A stretch of 64,000 nt of DNA from Actinoplanes sichuanensis (GTDB lineage Bacteria > Actinomycetota > Actinomycetes > Mycobacteriales > Micromonosporaceae), in NCBI RefSeq assembly GCF_033097365.1, contig NZ_AP028461.1, positions 8,742,001-8,806,000 of the forward strand, read 5' to 3'. The position numbers and the translations under genes are program-made. Position 1 is the stretch's first letter; the number at the start of each line of letters is the position of its first letter. Positions 44,775-55,549 of the stretch are shown one piece after another. Below the pieces are notes generated by a model. It saw only the letters and a program-made list of their open reading frames with translations. It was not told where the DNA came from and searched no databases.

Positions 44775-45266
44775 CTAGGATGCGCCCGCCCGGATCGGGG
44801 CGACGATCGCGCTGGTCAGCCGGATCAGGTCGGCGGGGGCGAGCGACACCTGCAGTCCGCGACGGCCGGCCGACACATACATCAGGTCGAGCCCGGCCGC
44901 CGTGTCGTCGATCACGGTGGGGAGTCGCTTGCGCTGTCCGAGCGGGCTGATCCCGCCCCGGACATAACCGCTGCTGCGCTCCGCGGCGGCCCGGTCGGCC
45001 AACGCGGCCCGCTTGCCGCCCGCGGCCGATGCCAACGCCTTCAGGTCCAGGTCGCCGGTGACCGGCACGACACCGACCACGAGACCGCCGTCCACCTCGG
45101 CCACCAGGGTCTTGAACAGCCGCTCCGGCGCGACACCCAGGGCCTCGGCGACCAGGGCGCCGTAGTTGGGGGCGTCCGGCGACACCTCGTACGGATGCAG
45201 GGCGTGCGCCACCCGCTCGGTGGTCAGCAGCACGGTCGCCGGCGTTCCGGCCGCCTTCTTGGCCAT
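44775..45266 (-). CDS. ybaK: YbaK/EbsC-type aminoacyl-tRNA deacylase
   Basis: 163 aa from ATG 45266. Removes Cys from mischarged Cys-tRNA(Pro) or a related error. Family marks: LFKTLVAEVDGGLVVGVVPVTGDLDLKALA, the conserved Lys, and GYVRGGISPLGQRKRLPTVID. TAGTTT 7 nt upstream of the ATG suggests a leaderless transcript. Confidence 0.9.
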   Translation of the reverse strand: MAKKAAGTPATVLLTTERVAHALHPYEVSPDAPNYGALVAEALGVAPERLFKTLVAEVDGGLVVGVVPVTGDLDLKALASAAGGKRAALADRAAAERSSGYVRGGISPLGQRKRLPTVIDDTAAGLDLMYVSAGRRGLQVSLAPADLIRLTSAIVAPIRAGAS

Positions 45267-45273
45267 GCGCGGA

Positions 45274-45279
45274 AAACTA
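45274..45279 (-). promoter_or_regulatory. -10 box for leaderless ybaK transcript
   Basis: TAGTTT on the minus strand, 7 nt before ATG 45266, in the 53-bp gap after the methyltransferase gene. Confidence 0.5.
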
Positions 45280-45319
45280 CCTCGCGGCAGACTTCCGCTT
45301 GTCGTCGCCGTGCCGGGAA

Positions 45320-46504
45320 CTACATCGCCGCCGTGGTGATCAAGGCGACAGGGGCGCCCTCCACCCGGGTCAACACCAATCCGGCGGTGTTCGGCCCGGA
45401 CAACCGGAGGTCTTTGCGCAGCTGGTCGGGCACCAGCGCGGAGCCGCGCTTGCGAATCTCCAGGACACCGACGCCACGCTCGCGCAACAGCGCACGCAGC
45501 CGTTTCAGTGAGAACGGCAGTACCTCGGTGACCCCGAGCCGGCGAGCGAACGGCGTGTCCACCGGGTCGTCGGTGTAAACGTAGGCGATCTCCGGGTCGG
45601 CCAGCCGGCCGCCGATCGACTCGGCGAACTCTGCCACCAGATGCGAGCGGACCACCGCCGGGTCCGGGTCGTAGATCCAGGCACCAATTGGGCCGACCGC
45701 CGCGGTTTTGTTGCCGGACCCGGTCAAACCGACGTCCGGGCCGAGCAGCGTGGCCCGCCGGGGCGCCTCGGCGAGCGGGCCGCACCAGAACGCGGCCTCG
45801 ACGAGGTCGCCGCCGACGCTCACCCACTCCCCTTCGGCGCCCGGCGGGAGCAGCGCGTGATCGATGCCCGGCGCGAGTTTCAGCACCGTGCGCGGGGTCC
45901 GCCCGGGCAGCCCGGCGATGAAGTCCCAGGGCGGGGAGTAGGCCTTCGGGTCGAACACCCGGCCGCGACCGACCTGGCGGCGGGCCGGGTCGGCGAAGAC
46001 CGCGTCGTACCGCTCGACCGGGACCGTGGTGGCGTCGGCGCAGGCCACGGTGATCCGGTCGGCGAGCCCGGCCGCCTCCGCGTTCGCGGTCGCCATCGCC
46101 GCGGTGACCGGGTCGGCGTCCACGGCGTACACGGTGATGCCCCGCCGGGCCGCGGCGAGCGCGTCCGAACCCAGCCCGCAGCCCAGGTCGGCCAGCGTCT
46201 CGACACCCGCCGCGGCGAGCCGCGCGGCCCGTCGATCGGCGACCACGGCTCGGGTCGCCTGCTCCAGGCCGGCCCGGGTGAAGAACATCCCGGCAGCGTC
46301 CGGGCCGAACTTCATCGCGGCGCGCTCGCGCAAACTAGCCTGGGTCAAGGCGGCCGCGGAGAGCTCCGCGCCGAAGCCCCGGGCCCGCAGGGCCGAGGCC
46401 GCGGCGAGCGGCTCACCGCCGGTCACCTCAGCCGCCGCGGCCAGGGCTTTCAACCCTTCAGGGGTACGCAACAGTTGCAACAACTCGGGGGTCACGAGAG
46501 GCAT
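45320..46504 (-). CDS. Class I SAM methyltransferase with THUMP-like C-terminal domain
   Basis: 394 aa from ATG 46504 (MPLVTPELLQLL). N-terminal helical region, then a Rossmann core with motif I LADLGCGLGSDALAAA, acidic VYAVDADP and DAVFADPARRQVGRG (DPAR motif IV), and a C-terminal THUMP-like domain. Probably methylates an RNA substrate; the target is unknown. Divergent from groES, with the CIRCE promoter region in between. Confidence 0.87.
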   Translation of the reverse strand: MPLVTPELLQLLRTPEGLKALAAAAEVTGGEPLAAASALRARGFGAELSAAALTQASLRERAAMKFGPDAAGMFFTRAGLEQATRAVVADRRAARLAAAGVETLADLGCGLGSDALAAARRGITVYAVDADPVTAAMATANAEAAGLADRITVACADATTVPVERYDAVFADPARRQVGRGRVFDPKAYSPPWDFIAGLPGRTPRTVLKLAPGIDHALLPPGAEGEWVSVGGDLVEAAFWCGPLAEAPRRATLLGPDVGLTGSGNKTAAVGPIGAWIYDPDPAVVRSHLVAEFAESIGGRLADPEIAYVYTDDPVDTPFARRLGVTEVLPFSLKRLRALLRERGVGVLEIRKRGSALVPDQLRKDLRLSGPNTAGLVLTRVEGAPVALITTAAM

Positions 46505-46522
46505 TCTCCCTGGCGTGACAGG

Positions 46523-46549
46523 TTGGCACTCTGGTTGACGGAGTGCTAG
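46523..46549. promoter_or_regulatory. CIRCE element 1 (HrcA operator)
   Basis: TTGGCACTC (46523-46531) and GAGTGCTAG (46541-46549) separated by 9 nt, close to the TTAGCACTC-N9-GAGTGCTAA consensus. It overlaps the -35 of the groES promoter, so HrcA should repress groESL except under heat stress. Confidence 0.9.
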
Positions 46550-46563
46550 TTCCGGCATAGTCT
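46535..46563 (+). promoter_or_regulatory. groESL promoter
   Basis: TTGACG (46535-46540), 17-nt spacer, TAGTCT (46558-46563): a good vegetative sigma promoter placed between and across the two CIRCE sites. The 5' UTR would be about 155 nt. Confidence 0.75.
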
Positions 46564-46567
46564 CCGG

Positions 46568-46594
46568 TTAGCACTCTCGACATGAGGGTGCCAG
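46568..46594. promoter_or_regulatory. CIRCE element 2 (degenerate)
   Basis: TTAGCACTC (46568-46576, perfect left arm), N9, GGGTGCCAG (46586-46594; 6 of 9 right-arm matches). It sits at the expected transcription start, a second HrcA contact. Confidence 0.75.
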
Positions 46595-46725
46595 CCGCCC
46601 GGGTCCTCCGTGGCGGTTAGGCACCAGGCGGACCGGCACCCGCGACGACGGCCCCGCCCGGTGGCATGAGGCATTGACCGGCCTGGTTCATGGCCGGCGA
46701 AACCTGTACCCAGGAGGGTATGCCC

Positions 46726-47034
46726 GTGACTACCGCGACCAAGGTTGCGATCAAGCCGCTCGAGGACCGCATCGTGGTCCAGGCGAACGAGGCTGAGACC
46801 ACGACCGCTTCCGGCATCGTGATCCCCGACACCGCCAAGGAGAAGCCCCAGGAGGGCACCGTCCTCGCCGTCGGCCCCGGCCGGATCGACGACAAGGGCA
46901 ACCGCGTCCCGCTCGACGTGAAGGTCGGCGACGTCGTCCTCTACTCGAAGTACGGCGGCACCGAGGTCAAGTACGCCGGCGAGGAGTACCTGGTGCTCTC
47001 CGCCCGCGACGTCCTCGCGGTCATCGAGAAGTAA
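46726..47034 (+). CDS. groES: Co-chaperonin GroES
   Basis: 102 aa. Forms the heptameric lid of GroEL. GTG 46726 is chosen because GGAGG (46713-46717) is 8 nt upstream; ATG 46720, two codons earlier, would leave only 2 nt. Contains the mobile loop ([15 protein letters not shown]) and [12 protein letters not shown]. 71 bp before groEL1. Confidence 0.96.
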   Translation: MTTATKVAIKPLEDRIVVQANEAETTTASGIVIPDTAKEKPQEGTVLAVGPGRIDDKGNRVPLDVKVGDVVLYSKYGGTEVKYAGEEYLVLSARDVLAVIEK

Positions 47035-47069
47035 GACCAACTGATTGCGCTTGCGCCCTGTTCCGATAG

Positions 47070-48761
<1,692 letters not shown>

Positions 48762-48774
48762 TCGGTCGATCGGT

Positions 48775-50553
48775 TCAGGGAAAGGGCGCGCCTTCCGGGC
48801 GCGCCTTTTTCATGCCGTCGCCCTGCCACGAGTTCCACAGCTCGGCGTACGCCCCACCCGCCGCCACCAGCTCGTCGTGTGACCCCAGCTCGACGATCCG
48901 CCCGTCGGCCATCACCGCGACCCGGTCGGCGTCGTGTGCCGCGAACAGCCGGTGCGCGATCGCCACCACGGTCCGCCCGCTGACCACGGCGGCGAGGGAG
49001 CGTTCCAGATCCCGGGCGGCCCGCGGGTCGAGCATCGCGGTCGCCTCGTCGAGCACCAGCGTGTGCGGGTCGGCGATCACCAGCCGGGCCAGTGCCACCT
49101 GCTGCGCCTGTGCCGGTGTCAGTGGCCGGCCACCCGAGCCGACCACCGTGTCCAGCCCGTCCGGCAGCGCGTCGACCCAGGTGAGGGCCTGGACCGCGGT
49201 GAGCGCGGCCCGGATCTCGCCCTCCTGCGCGCCGGGCCGGACCATCGCCACGTTGTCGCGCAGGGTGCCGATGAAGACGTGGTGCTCCTGGGTGACCAGG
49301 GCGACCTCGGTACGCAGCCGGTCGGGCGGCAGCGCGTCCAACGGCACGCCGCCGATCGTGATGCTGCCCGACGTGGGCCGGTGCACTCCGGCGAGGAGCC
49401 GGCCCAGGGTGGACTTGCCCGCCCCGGAGACCCCGACGACGGCGAGCCGTTCACCCGGTTCCAGCACCAGGTCGACGCTGTGCAGCACCTCACGTCCCGG
49501 TTCGTAGGCGAACCGCACGTCGCGTACCTCGATCCGGGTGCCGACCGGCTTCGGGACGTCGGTGATCGCCGGCGCCGGATCGGCCGTGACACCCAGCAGC
49601 CGGGCCAGGGCGGCCGCGCCGACCTCCAGTTCGTCGAGCCAGCCGACCAGCCGGTCCAGGGGGTCGACCAACTGCTGCACGTAGATCAACGCGGCGGTGA
49701 GCGCACCGAGGGTCACCCGGCCGTCAAGGTAGAGCCGGCCGCCGATGAGCAGGGTCAGCACCATCGGCACCACGTAGCTGATCTCGATCACCGGCCACCA
49801 CACGGTCCGCAGGTGCAGCGTGTACCGCTCGGCCCGCCAGGAGCGCCGCAGGTCCAGGTCGGTACGGGCGACCCGCTGCCGCTGCCGGCCGAGCGCCTCG
49901 ACGGTTCGGGCGCTGTCCACCGTCTCGGTCAGTCCCTCGGTCACGTCCGAGTAGGCGGCGTTCTGTCGCAGGTAGCCGCGGGGCGCGTACCGCAGGTACC
50001 ACCGGGTTCCGGCCGCCATGATCGGTACCCCGATCAGCAACGGCACCGCGAAGACCGGACTGACCAGCAGCAACGCCCCGACCACGAGCCCCAGAGTGAT
50101 CAGGGCGATGAGCGTCTCCGGCACCGCGAACCTGACGCATTTGGACAGTGCGTCCACGTCCCGGGTGGTGCGGGTCAGCAGGTCCCCCGAACCTGCGCGC
50201 TCCACCGTGGACAGCGGCAGCGCGAGCACCCGGCCGACGAACTCCTCCCGCAGCCGGGTCAGCACCCGTTCCCCCAGCCGCGCCGATGCCACGTGCGCGA
50301 ACCTGATCAGTACCGTCTGCACCAGCACGAACCCGCCGATCGCCAGGGCCAACCGGTCCAGTTCGGACATCGGTGCCCGGTCGTGGACGCCCTGCACCAG
50401 CTCACCGAGGAGGCGGGGAGCGGCCAGGCCGGCCAGCGCGGCGGCCACGTGCAGGCTGATCGTGGCCCGGAACAGGCCCGGGTACTGGTGAATCAGGTCA
50501 CGGGCGTAGCGACGGGCCTGCGCGGCGCTCGCAACCGGGAGCAGCCGGGTCAC
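48775..50553 (-). CDS. ABC exporter half-transporter, canonical Walker A, degenerate signature
   Basis: 592 aa from GTG 50553, which overlaps the stop of the upstream exporter gene (GTGA). N-terminal six-helix exporter domain (about 20-310), C-terminal NBD with Walker A GVSGAGKST and Walker B TLVLDEATAMLD. The signature is LTPAQ in place of LSGGQ. The upstream partner has the reverse pattern, so the two should form a heterodimer with one functional ATP site. The last codons (KKARPEGAPFP) coincide with the groEL1 terminator. Substrate unknown; drugs or lipids are typical. Confidence 0.9.
   Translation of the reverse strand: MTRLLPVASAAQARRYARDLIHQYPGLFRATISLHVAAALAGLAAPRLLGELVQGVHDRAPMSELDRLALAIGGFVLVQTVLIRFAHVASARLGERVLTRLREEFVGRVLALPLSTVERAGSGDLLTRTTRDVDALSKCVRFAVPETLIALITLGLVVGALLLVSPVFAVPLLIGVPIMAAGTRWYLRYAPRGYLRQNAAYSDVTEGLTETVDSARTVEALGRQRQRVARTDLDLRRSWRAERYTLHLRTVWWPVIEISYVVPMVLTLLIGGRLYLDGRVTLGALTAALIYVQQLVDPLDRLVGWLDELEVGAAALARLLGVTADPAPAITDVPKPVGTRIEVRDVRFAYEPGREVLHSVDLVLEPGERLAVVGVSGAGKSTLGRLLAGVHRPTSGSITIGGVPLDALPPDRLRTEVALVTQEHHVFIGTLRDNVAMVRPGAQEGEIRAALTAVQALTWVDALPDGLDTVVGSGGRPLTPAQAQQVALARLVIADPHTLVLDEATAMLDPRAARDLERSLAAVVSGRTVVAIAHRLFAAHDADRVAVMADGRIVELGSHDELVAAGGAYAELWNSWQGDGMKKARPEGAPFP
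48784..48810 (+). terminator. groESL intrinsic terminator
   Basis: ggcgcgcc (48785-48792) pairs with ggcgcgcc (48798-48805), flanked by AAA on the 5' side and a T5 run (48806-48810): a textbook Rho-independent terminator 23 bp after groEL1, inside the end of the convergent exporter gene. Confidence 0.85.
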
Positions 50554-52262
50554 TTCTCCGCGTCCTCCGGGTCGGACGCCGCCCCGTTCCCGCGGCGGAC
50601 CAGACGGGCGTAGCCGGGTGCGGCGGTCAGCAGGTCGGCGTGGGTGCCGGTCGCCGTCACCAGGCCGTCCTCGACGAAGCAGACATGATCGGCCCGGCTC
50701 AGCAGCAGCGGGCTGTTCGTGCAGATCACCGTGGTCCGGCCGGTCCGGGCGACCCGCAGCCGCTCGGCGATCCGGTCCTCGGTCCACGCGTCGACCGCGT
50801 TCGTCGGCTCCACCAGGACCAGCACCTCCGGGTCGGCGATCAGGGCTCGGGCCAGGCGCAGCCGCTGCTGCTGGCCGCCGGAGAAGCAGCGGCCGCGATC
50901 GGTCACCACGGCGTCCGGGCCGTCCGGCAGTCCCTCGACGATCTCGGTGGCCGCCGCGACTTCCAGAGCGACTTCCAGACCTTCGGCGGCGTACGGGTCG
51001 AGGTCCGCCCGAAGACGGCCGGAGAACAGGCGGGCCTCGTTGTCGGCGACCAGGATCCGTGCGCGCACGTCGAACCGGGCGGCGTCGGCCAGTGGGACAC
51101 CGCCCAGGGTGGCACCGTCGGCGTACCGGCCCAGTCGATCGGCGATCCGGGTCGCATCGGCGGGGGCCGTGGCGGCTATCGCGGTCAGGCGGCCGGGCGT
51201 CACCCGTACCCCCGAAACGGGATCGAAGAGATCACCTGCCGGGAGTGGCGCCGAAACCGGCGGGTCCGGAAGATCGCTGCGCTCGCGCAGCATGGTGACC
51301 ACCCGGCGGCTGGAGACGTGCCCACGGGTCAGCTTGTCGATCGCTTCGGTGAGCTGCCGCAGCGGCGCGACCAGGAACGCGGCATATGCGTAGAACGCCA
51401 CCAACTGCCCCACGGTGATCCGCCCGTCCGCCGCGAACCGCGCGCCCAGCCAGGTGACCAGCACCAGAAACAGCCCGGGCAGCAGCACCTGGGCCGCCTC
51501 CAGCAGCGCCTCGATCCGGGCGGTGTGCACCCCGGCCGCGCCGAGCGCCCGCGACTCGACCCGGTAGCGGGCCGCCATGGTCGCCTCGCCGCCCACCCCG
51601 CGCAGCACTCGCAGGCCGCCGACCAGGTCCGCGGCCCGCCCGGTGAGATGGCCCTGCCGCTCCCGGTAGACCCGCTGCCGCCGGTGCAGGGGCAGGATCA
51701 ACATCGCGACGACGGACATCAGCAGCGGTACGCCCAGCAGCACCACCAGCCCCAGCGGCACCGAGGTGTGTAGCAGCACGACGGTGACCGTGATCACCGC
51801 GAGTAGCGAGCCGATGCCCCGCGAGGTGATGTCGACCGCGCTGCCGATGTGGGTGATGTCCGAGGTGCCGATCGCCACCACCTCACCGGCGTCGAGCCGG
51901 CGCGGCAGCGTGGAGCCCAGCTGGTTCGCCTGCCGGACCACCACCTGCACGGTCCGGAACGCCGCCGACAGCCAGTTGGTGACCGCGAACCGGTGCCGGG
52001 CGATGCCGGTGACCGCCTGCACCAGCCCGACCCCGAGCAGCAGCGCCGCCCAGGCCGCCAGGGTGGTCGTGTCCCGGTCGACGGCGGCGTCCACGGCCCG
52101 GCCGACGACCGCGGGCACCAGCGCCTGACAACCCATCCAGGCGATCGCCAGCAGCGCCGCGACGGCGACCGTCAGGCGCGAACGCCGGATCAGCCAGAGC
52201 AGATATCGGGTGGCAGATCGAAAGTCGGGAATACCGGGATCGTGCACAGGCAGTCTTCGCAT
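50550..52262 (-). CDS. ABC exporter half-transporter, degenerate Walker A, canonical signature
   Basis: 570 aa from ATG 52262. Six-helix exporter domain (about 20-310), then an NBD whose Walker A position reads AATAPADAT (no GxxGxGKS/T) and whose Walker B Asp is Val (VLVLVEPTNAVD), while the signature FSGGQQQRLRLARAL is intact. It complements the downstream partner. Separated from the ABM-like gene upstream by 42 bp, so it is probably the end of the long tsa operon. Confidence 0.9.
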   Translation of the reverse strand: MRRLPVHDPGIPDFRSATRYLLWLIRRSRLTVAVAALLAIAWMGCQALVPAVVGRAVDAAVDRDTTTLAAWAALLLGVGLVQAVTGIARHRFAVTNWLSAAFRTVQVVVRQANQLGSTLPRRLDAGEVVAIGTSDITHIGSAVDITSRGIGSLLAVITVTVVLLHTSVPLGLVVLLGVPLLMSVVAMLILPLHRRQRVYRERQGHLTGRAADLVGGLRVLRGVGGEATMAARYRVESRALGAAGVHTARIEALLEAAQVLLPGLFLVLVTWLGARFAADGRITVGQLVAFYAYAAFLVAPLRQLTEAIDKLTRGHVSSRRVVTMLRERSDLPDPPVSAPLPAGDLFDPVSGVRVTPGRLTAIAATAPADATRIADRLGRYADGATLGGVPLADAARFDVRARILVADNEARLFSGRLRADLDPYAAEGLEVALEVAAATEIVEGLPDGPDAVVTDRGRCFSGGQQQRLRLARALIADPEVLVLVEPTNAVDAWTEDRIAERLRVARTGRTTVICTNSPLLLSRADHVCFVEDGLVTATGTHADLLTAAPGYARLVRRGNGAASDPEDAEK

Positions 52263-52304
52263 CAGGCCCCGACGGTAAGGCCGAGGTGCGACTACTGCGA
52301 CTGG

Positions 52305-52559
52305 TCAGCGATCGACCGGGTGGAAATCCCAGACGTGTGGAGCGCGTGCCACCAGGTTTTCCGGCGGGGTACGCAGGTTCTCCGGGGAGTTGCGCCATTT
52401 GGTGATGACGACGATGCGTTGATCGGTGGACGAATAGACGTCACTCGACACATGTTGTGGCAGTACCTCCAGGGCAGGCACCGCCGTGTCGCAGACCCAG
52501 GCCAGCAGCTCGTTGAAGCCACTGCGCGAGGCCCGCACCTCCCACATCCGCGCGATCAT
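52305..52559 (-). CDS. Small ABM-like (dimeric alpha/beta-barrel) protein
   Basis: 84 aa, 9 bp after tsaD on the same strand. The pattern (MIARMWEVRAS..., helix, PALEVLPQHVSSDVYSST, QRIVVITKW) resembles the antibiotic-biosynthesis monooxygenase/Dabb ferredoxin-like fold. Catalytic role unknown; the assignment rests on style only. Confidence 0.7.
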   Translation of the reverse strand: MIARMWEVRASRSGFNELLAWVCDTAVPALEVLPQHVSSDVYSSTDQRIVVITKWRNSPENLRTPPENLVARAPHVWDFHPVDR

Positions 52560-52568
52560 GAAGGCTTC

Positions 52569-53621
52569 CTACCCCGGGACACTGACCTCGGTCAAACCCA
52601 TGGACGAATCCGCCGGCAGATCGAGACGACTCGGTGCCACGCCGGCTTTCACCAGGTGCGAGCCGAGCGCGGCCACCATGGCGCCGTTGTCGGTGCACAG
52701 ACCCGGCCGGGGTACGCGCACCGCGATCCCGTGTTTCGCGGCCCGCTCCTCGGCCAGCACCCGCAGCCGCGAGTTGGCCGCCACCCCACCACCGATGACC
52801 AGGGTCTGCACTCCGTTCGACAGGCACGCGTCGATCGCTTTCGCGGTCAGCACGTCACAGACCGCCTCCTGGAAACTCGCCGACACATCGGCCACCGGAA
52901 CCGGCTCGCCCGCTCGCTCGCGCGCCTCCACCCAGCGGGCCACCGCTGTCTTCAGCCCCGAGAAGGAGAAGTCGAACCGGTGCGCCACCAGGTCTTTCGC
53001 CGCCGTCAACCCGCGCGGGAAGACGATCGACGCGGGGTCGCCGTCGCGCGCCGACCGGTCGATGATCGGCCCGCCCGGGAAACCCAGCCCGAGCAGCCGG
53101 GCCACCTTGTCGAACGCCTCACCGGCCGCGTCGTCGATGGTCGCGCCGAGCGGCGTCACCCCCGCCGTCAGGTCGTCGACCAGCAGCAGCGACGAATGGC
53201 CGCCGGAGACCAGCATCGCCACCGCCGGCTCGGGCAGCGGCCCGTGCTCCAGGGTGTCCACCGCCACGTGCGCGGCCAGGTGGTTGACGCCGTAGATCGG
53301 CTTCTCGGCGGCCAGCGCATACCCCTTCGCCGCGGCCACCCCGACCAGTAGCGCACCGGCCAGGCCGGGACCGCTCGTCACGGCGATCGCGTCGACGTCG
53401 GCCAGGGTCACCCCGGCCTCGTCCAGCGCCCGCTGCATGGTCGGGACCAGCGCCTCCAGGTGCGCACGGCTGGCCACCTCGGGCACCACCCCACCGAACC
53501 GGGCATGCTGATCCACGCTGGACGCCAGCGCGTCAGCGAGCAGGGTGTGCCCGCGCACGATGCCGACACCCGTCTCGTCGCAGGAGGTCTCGATCCCGAG
53601 GACCAGGGGTTCGTCACGCAT
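52569..53621 (-). CDS. tsaD: tRNA N6-adenosine threonylcarbamoyltransferase subunit TsaD
   Basis: 350 aa. Transfers the threonylcarbamoyl group to A37 of ANN-decoding tRNAs, with TsaB and TsaE (both present in this operon). N-terminal [13 protein letters not shown], metal-binding [16 protein letters not shown] and [13 protein letters not shown], with C-terminal [13 protein letters not shown] and TDNGAMVA. Start overlaps the rimI stop by 8 bp. Confidence 0.97.
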   Translation of the reverse strand: MRDEPLVLGIETSCDETGVGIVRGHTLLADALASSVDQHARFGGVVPEVASRAHLEALVPTMQRALDEAGVTLADVDAIAVTSGPGLAGALLVGVAAAKGYALAAEKPIYGVNHLAAHVAVDTLEHGPLPEPAVAMLVSGGHSSLLLVDDLTAGVTPLGATIDDAAGEAFDKVARLLGLGFPGGPIIDRSARDGDPASIVFPRGLTAAKDLVAHRFDFSFSGLKTAVARWVEARERAGEPVPVADVSASFQEAVCDVLTAKAIDACLSNGVQTLVIGGGVAANSRLRVLAEERAAKHGIAVRVPRPGLCTDNGAMVAALGSHLVKAGVAPSRLDLPADSSMGLTEVSVPG

Positions 53622-54090
53622 CGCGCATCATCACCAGGGCGTCCGTGTTGCTGGGTTGGTAGTAGCCGCGCCGGATGCCGACCGGCTCGAAGTCATGACT
53701 CGCGTAGAGGCGCTGCGCCGGCGCGTTGTCGACGGCCACCTCGAGCAGCGTCTTGCGGGTGCCGCGCCGGGCCGCCTCGGCGAGCAGCGCCTCCAGCAGC
53801 CGCCGGCCGAGGCCGTGCCGCTGGGCGTCGCGCCGGACCGCGATGTTCTGCACCCAGGACTCGTGCTCGTCCACGACGGACAGTCCGGCATATCCGACGA
53901 CCTCTTGACCGTCGAGCGCCGCCAAATAAAACTGGCCGGTCGCCAACTCGTTCCAGAACATCGCGGCGGACCATTTCTCCGGCCCGAAGAGATCCTCCTC
54001 GATCGGCAGCACCTCTTCGATGTGCCACCACCGGAACCGCTCGATCAGCGCCGCCGGCTGCCCGCCGCCGTCGGAGACGTCGCCGATCAC
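53614..54090 (-). CDS. rimI: Ribosomal protein S18-alanine N-acetyltransferase (RimI)
   Basis: 158-aa GNAT acetyltransferase from GTG 54090 (GTGA overlap with tsaB). Acetyl-CoA loop [18 protein letters not shown], then [31 protein letters not shown]. Its place between tsaB and tsaD is conserved in Actinobacteria. Confidence 0.93.
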   Translation of the reverse strand: MIGDVSDGGGQPAALIERFRWWHIEEVLPIEEDLFGPEKWSAAMFWNELATGQFYLAALDGQEVVGYAGLSVVDEHESWVQNIAVRRDAQRHGLGRRLLEALLAEAARRGTRKTLLEVAVDNAPAQRLYASHDFEPVGIRRGYYQPSNTDALVMMRDA

Positions 54091-54857
54091 GTCAGCACCG
54101 GCTTGCGGGCCGAGGGCTCGACCGCGTCCGGCCGCCGCAGATACAACGGCGTCAGGATCTCGCTCGGCGCGGCCTCGCGAATGCGATCGGCCGCCAACGC
54201 GACCAGCGCGGCGCCCGGCGGATACAGCAGATGCTCCTCGACCGGTACGCCGAACAGGTCCCCGTATTTCAAGGCACCCTCGCCCGCGGCCCGATCAACG
54301 AGCCCGGCCACCGAGGCTCCCGCATCGTCCCCGCCGCGGGCCGGCCCACCTGCCGCTTCCCCCGCGCCGACCAGCAGCCCCGACGGGAGGGACCCGCCCA
54401 CCGCGCCGTGCAGCAGGCCCGCCACATCGGCCGGTTTCGCCACCTCGGGGCCGGTCACCCGCTCCCCGTCGGCATACGTCGCGAAATACACCTCACGCCG
54501 CCGCGCATCGGTGGCGATCAGCACCCGACCCGGACCGGCGGCCCGACCCAGACCGTCCAGCGAACACACCCCGTAGGTCGGGACGCCCAGCGCCTGCCCC
54601 ATGCTCGCCGCGGTGGCCAGCCCGACCCGGAGACCGGTGAACGGCCCCGGTCCGAGCCCGGCCACGATCGCGGTGAGGTCACGTGGACGCAGCCCGGCAT
54701 CGGCCAGCACGGCGGCGATCTCCGGGGCCAGGCGCTCCCCGTGCGCGCGTGGATCGACGGTGCGGCGCTCGGCGATCCCGGACAACACGTCCGGGGTCAC
54801 CTCGACGAGCGCCGCCGTCGACGCGGGAGTTGCGGTGTCCAAGGCCAGTACCAGCAC
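54087..54857 (-). CDS. tsaB: Threonylcarbamoyladenosine synthesis subunit TsaB
   Basis: 256 aa. Non-catalytic ASKHA-fold scaffold that pairs with TsaD. VLALDTATPASTAAL at the start, then GLGPGPFTGLRVGLATAASMGQAL and DARRREVYFATY. The C-terminal half is longer and more divergent than in gamma-proteobacteria, normal for this phylum. 9 bp after ung. Confidence 0.94.
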   Translation of the reverse strand: MLVLALDTATPASTAALVEVTPDVLSGIAERRTVDPRAHGERLAPEIAAVLADAGLRPRDLTAIVAGLGPGPFTGLRVGLATAASMGQALGVPTYGVCSLDGLGRAAGPGRVLIATDARRREVYFATYADGERVTGPEVAKPADVAGLLHGAVGGSLPSGLLVGAGEAAGGPARGGDDAGASVAGLVDRAAGEGALKYGDLFGVPVEEHLLYPPGAALVALAADRIREAAPSEILTPLYLRRPDAVEPSARKPVLT

Positions 54858-54866
54858 AGCGAAACC

Positions 54867-55549
54867 CTAGACGGTGGCCCGCGGGTCCCAGTCGATGACC
54901 GGCCGTCCACCGTCGGCCAAGGCCTTGTTGGCGGCACTGAACGGACGGCTGCCGAGGAAACCGACCCGGTTCAGCGGGCTCGGGTGGCCCGCCTCCAGGA
55001 CCGCGTGCACCGGGTTGGTGACCAGCGCCGCCTTCTTCTTCGCGTAACTGCCCCAGAGCAGGAACACGATCCGCTCGTCGCGCTCGTTGAGGGCCTTGAT
55101 GGTGGCGTCGGTGAACGCCTCCCAGCCCTTGTTGCCGTGCGACCCGGCCTTGCCCGCCCGGACCGTCAGCACCGCGTTGAGCAGCAGCACACCCTGCTTC
55201 GCCCAGCCGGTCAGGTCGCCACCCGGCGGCTTCGGCACATTCAGGTCCTCGTTGAGCTCCTTGAAGATGTTGCTCAGCGACGGCGGCCGGCGGACCCCCT
55301 CACGAACGCTGAAGCTGAGCCCGTGCGCCTGGCCGGGACCGTGATACGGGTCCTGCCCCAGGATCAGCACCCGGGTCTGCGCCGGGGAGCACAGCCGGTA
55401 GGCCGCGAACAGGTCCTCCACCGGTGGGTAGATCGTCTCCGTGGCGTACTCCCCGGCCACCCACTCACCCAGGGCGGTGGTCGCGGCGGCGTCGAGGTGG
55501 GGGACAGCTCGGCGCGCCACTCGGCCGGCAGCTGCTCGATCAGGTTCAC
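54867..55549 (-). pseudogene. ung: Uracil-DNA glycosylase with a 1-bp frameshift
   Basis: Base-excision repair enzyme removing uracil from DNA. GTG 55549 (overlapping the tsaE stop in ATGTGA) opens VNLIEQLPAEWRAEL, then the frame shifts at a C5 run (G5 on the + strand, 55499-55503). The -1 frame continues as HLDAAATTALGEW to the stop at 54867. Restoring one C gives an intact 227-aa protein, the normal Ung length. Catalytic motifs are intact in the second frame: LGQDPYHGPGQAHGLSFSV and HPSPL. A real loss-of-function mutation or a homopolymer sequencing error are both possible; the intact downstream frame favours a recent event or an error. Confidence 0.85.

Noticed and set aside
44563..44778. 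71-aa + strand ORF in the importer control region
   Set aside because: No ribosome binding site and no coding composition; it overlaps the CGGCAAC array.
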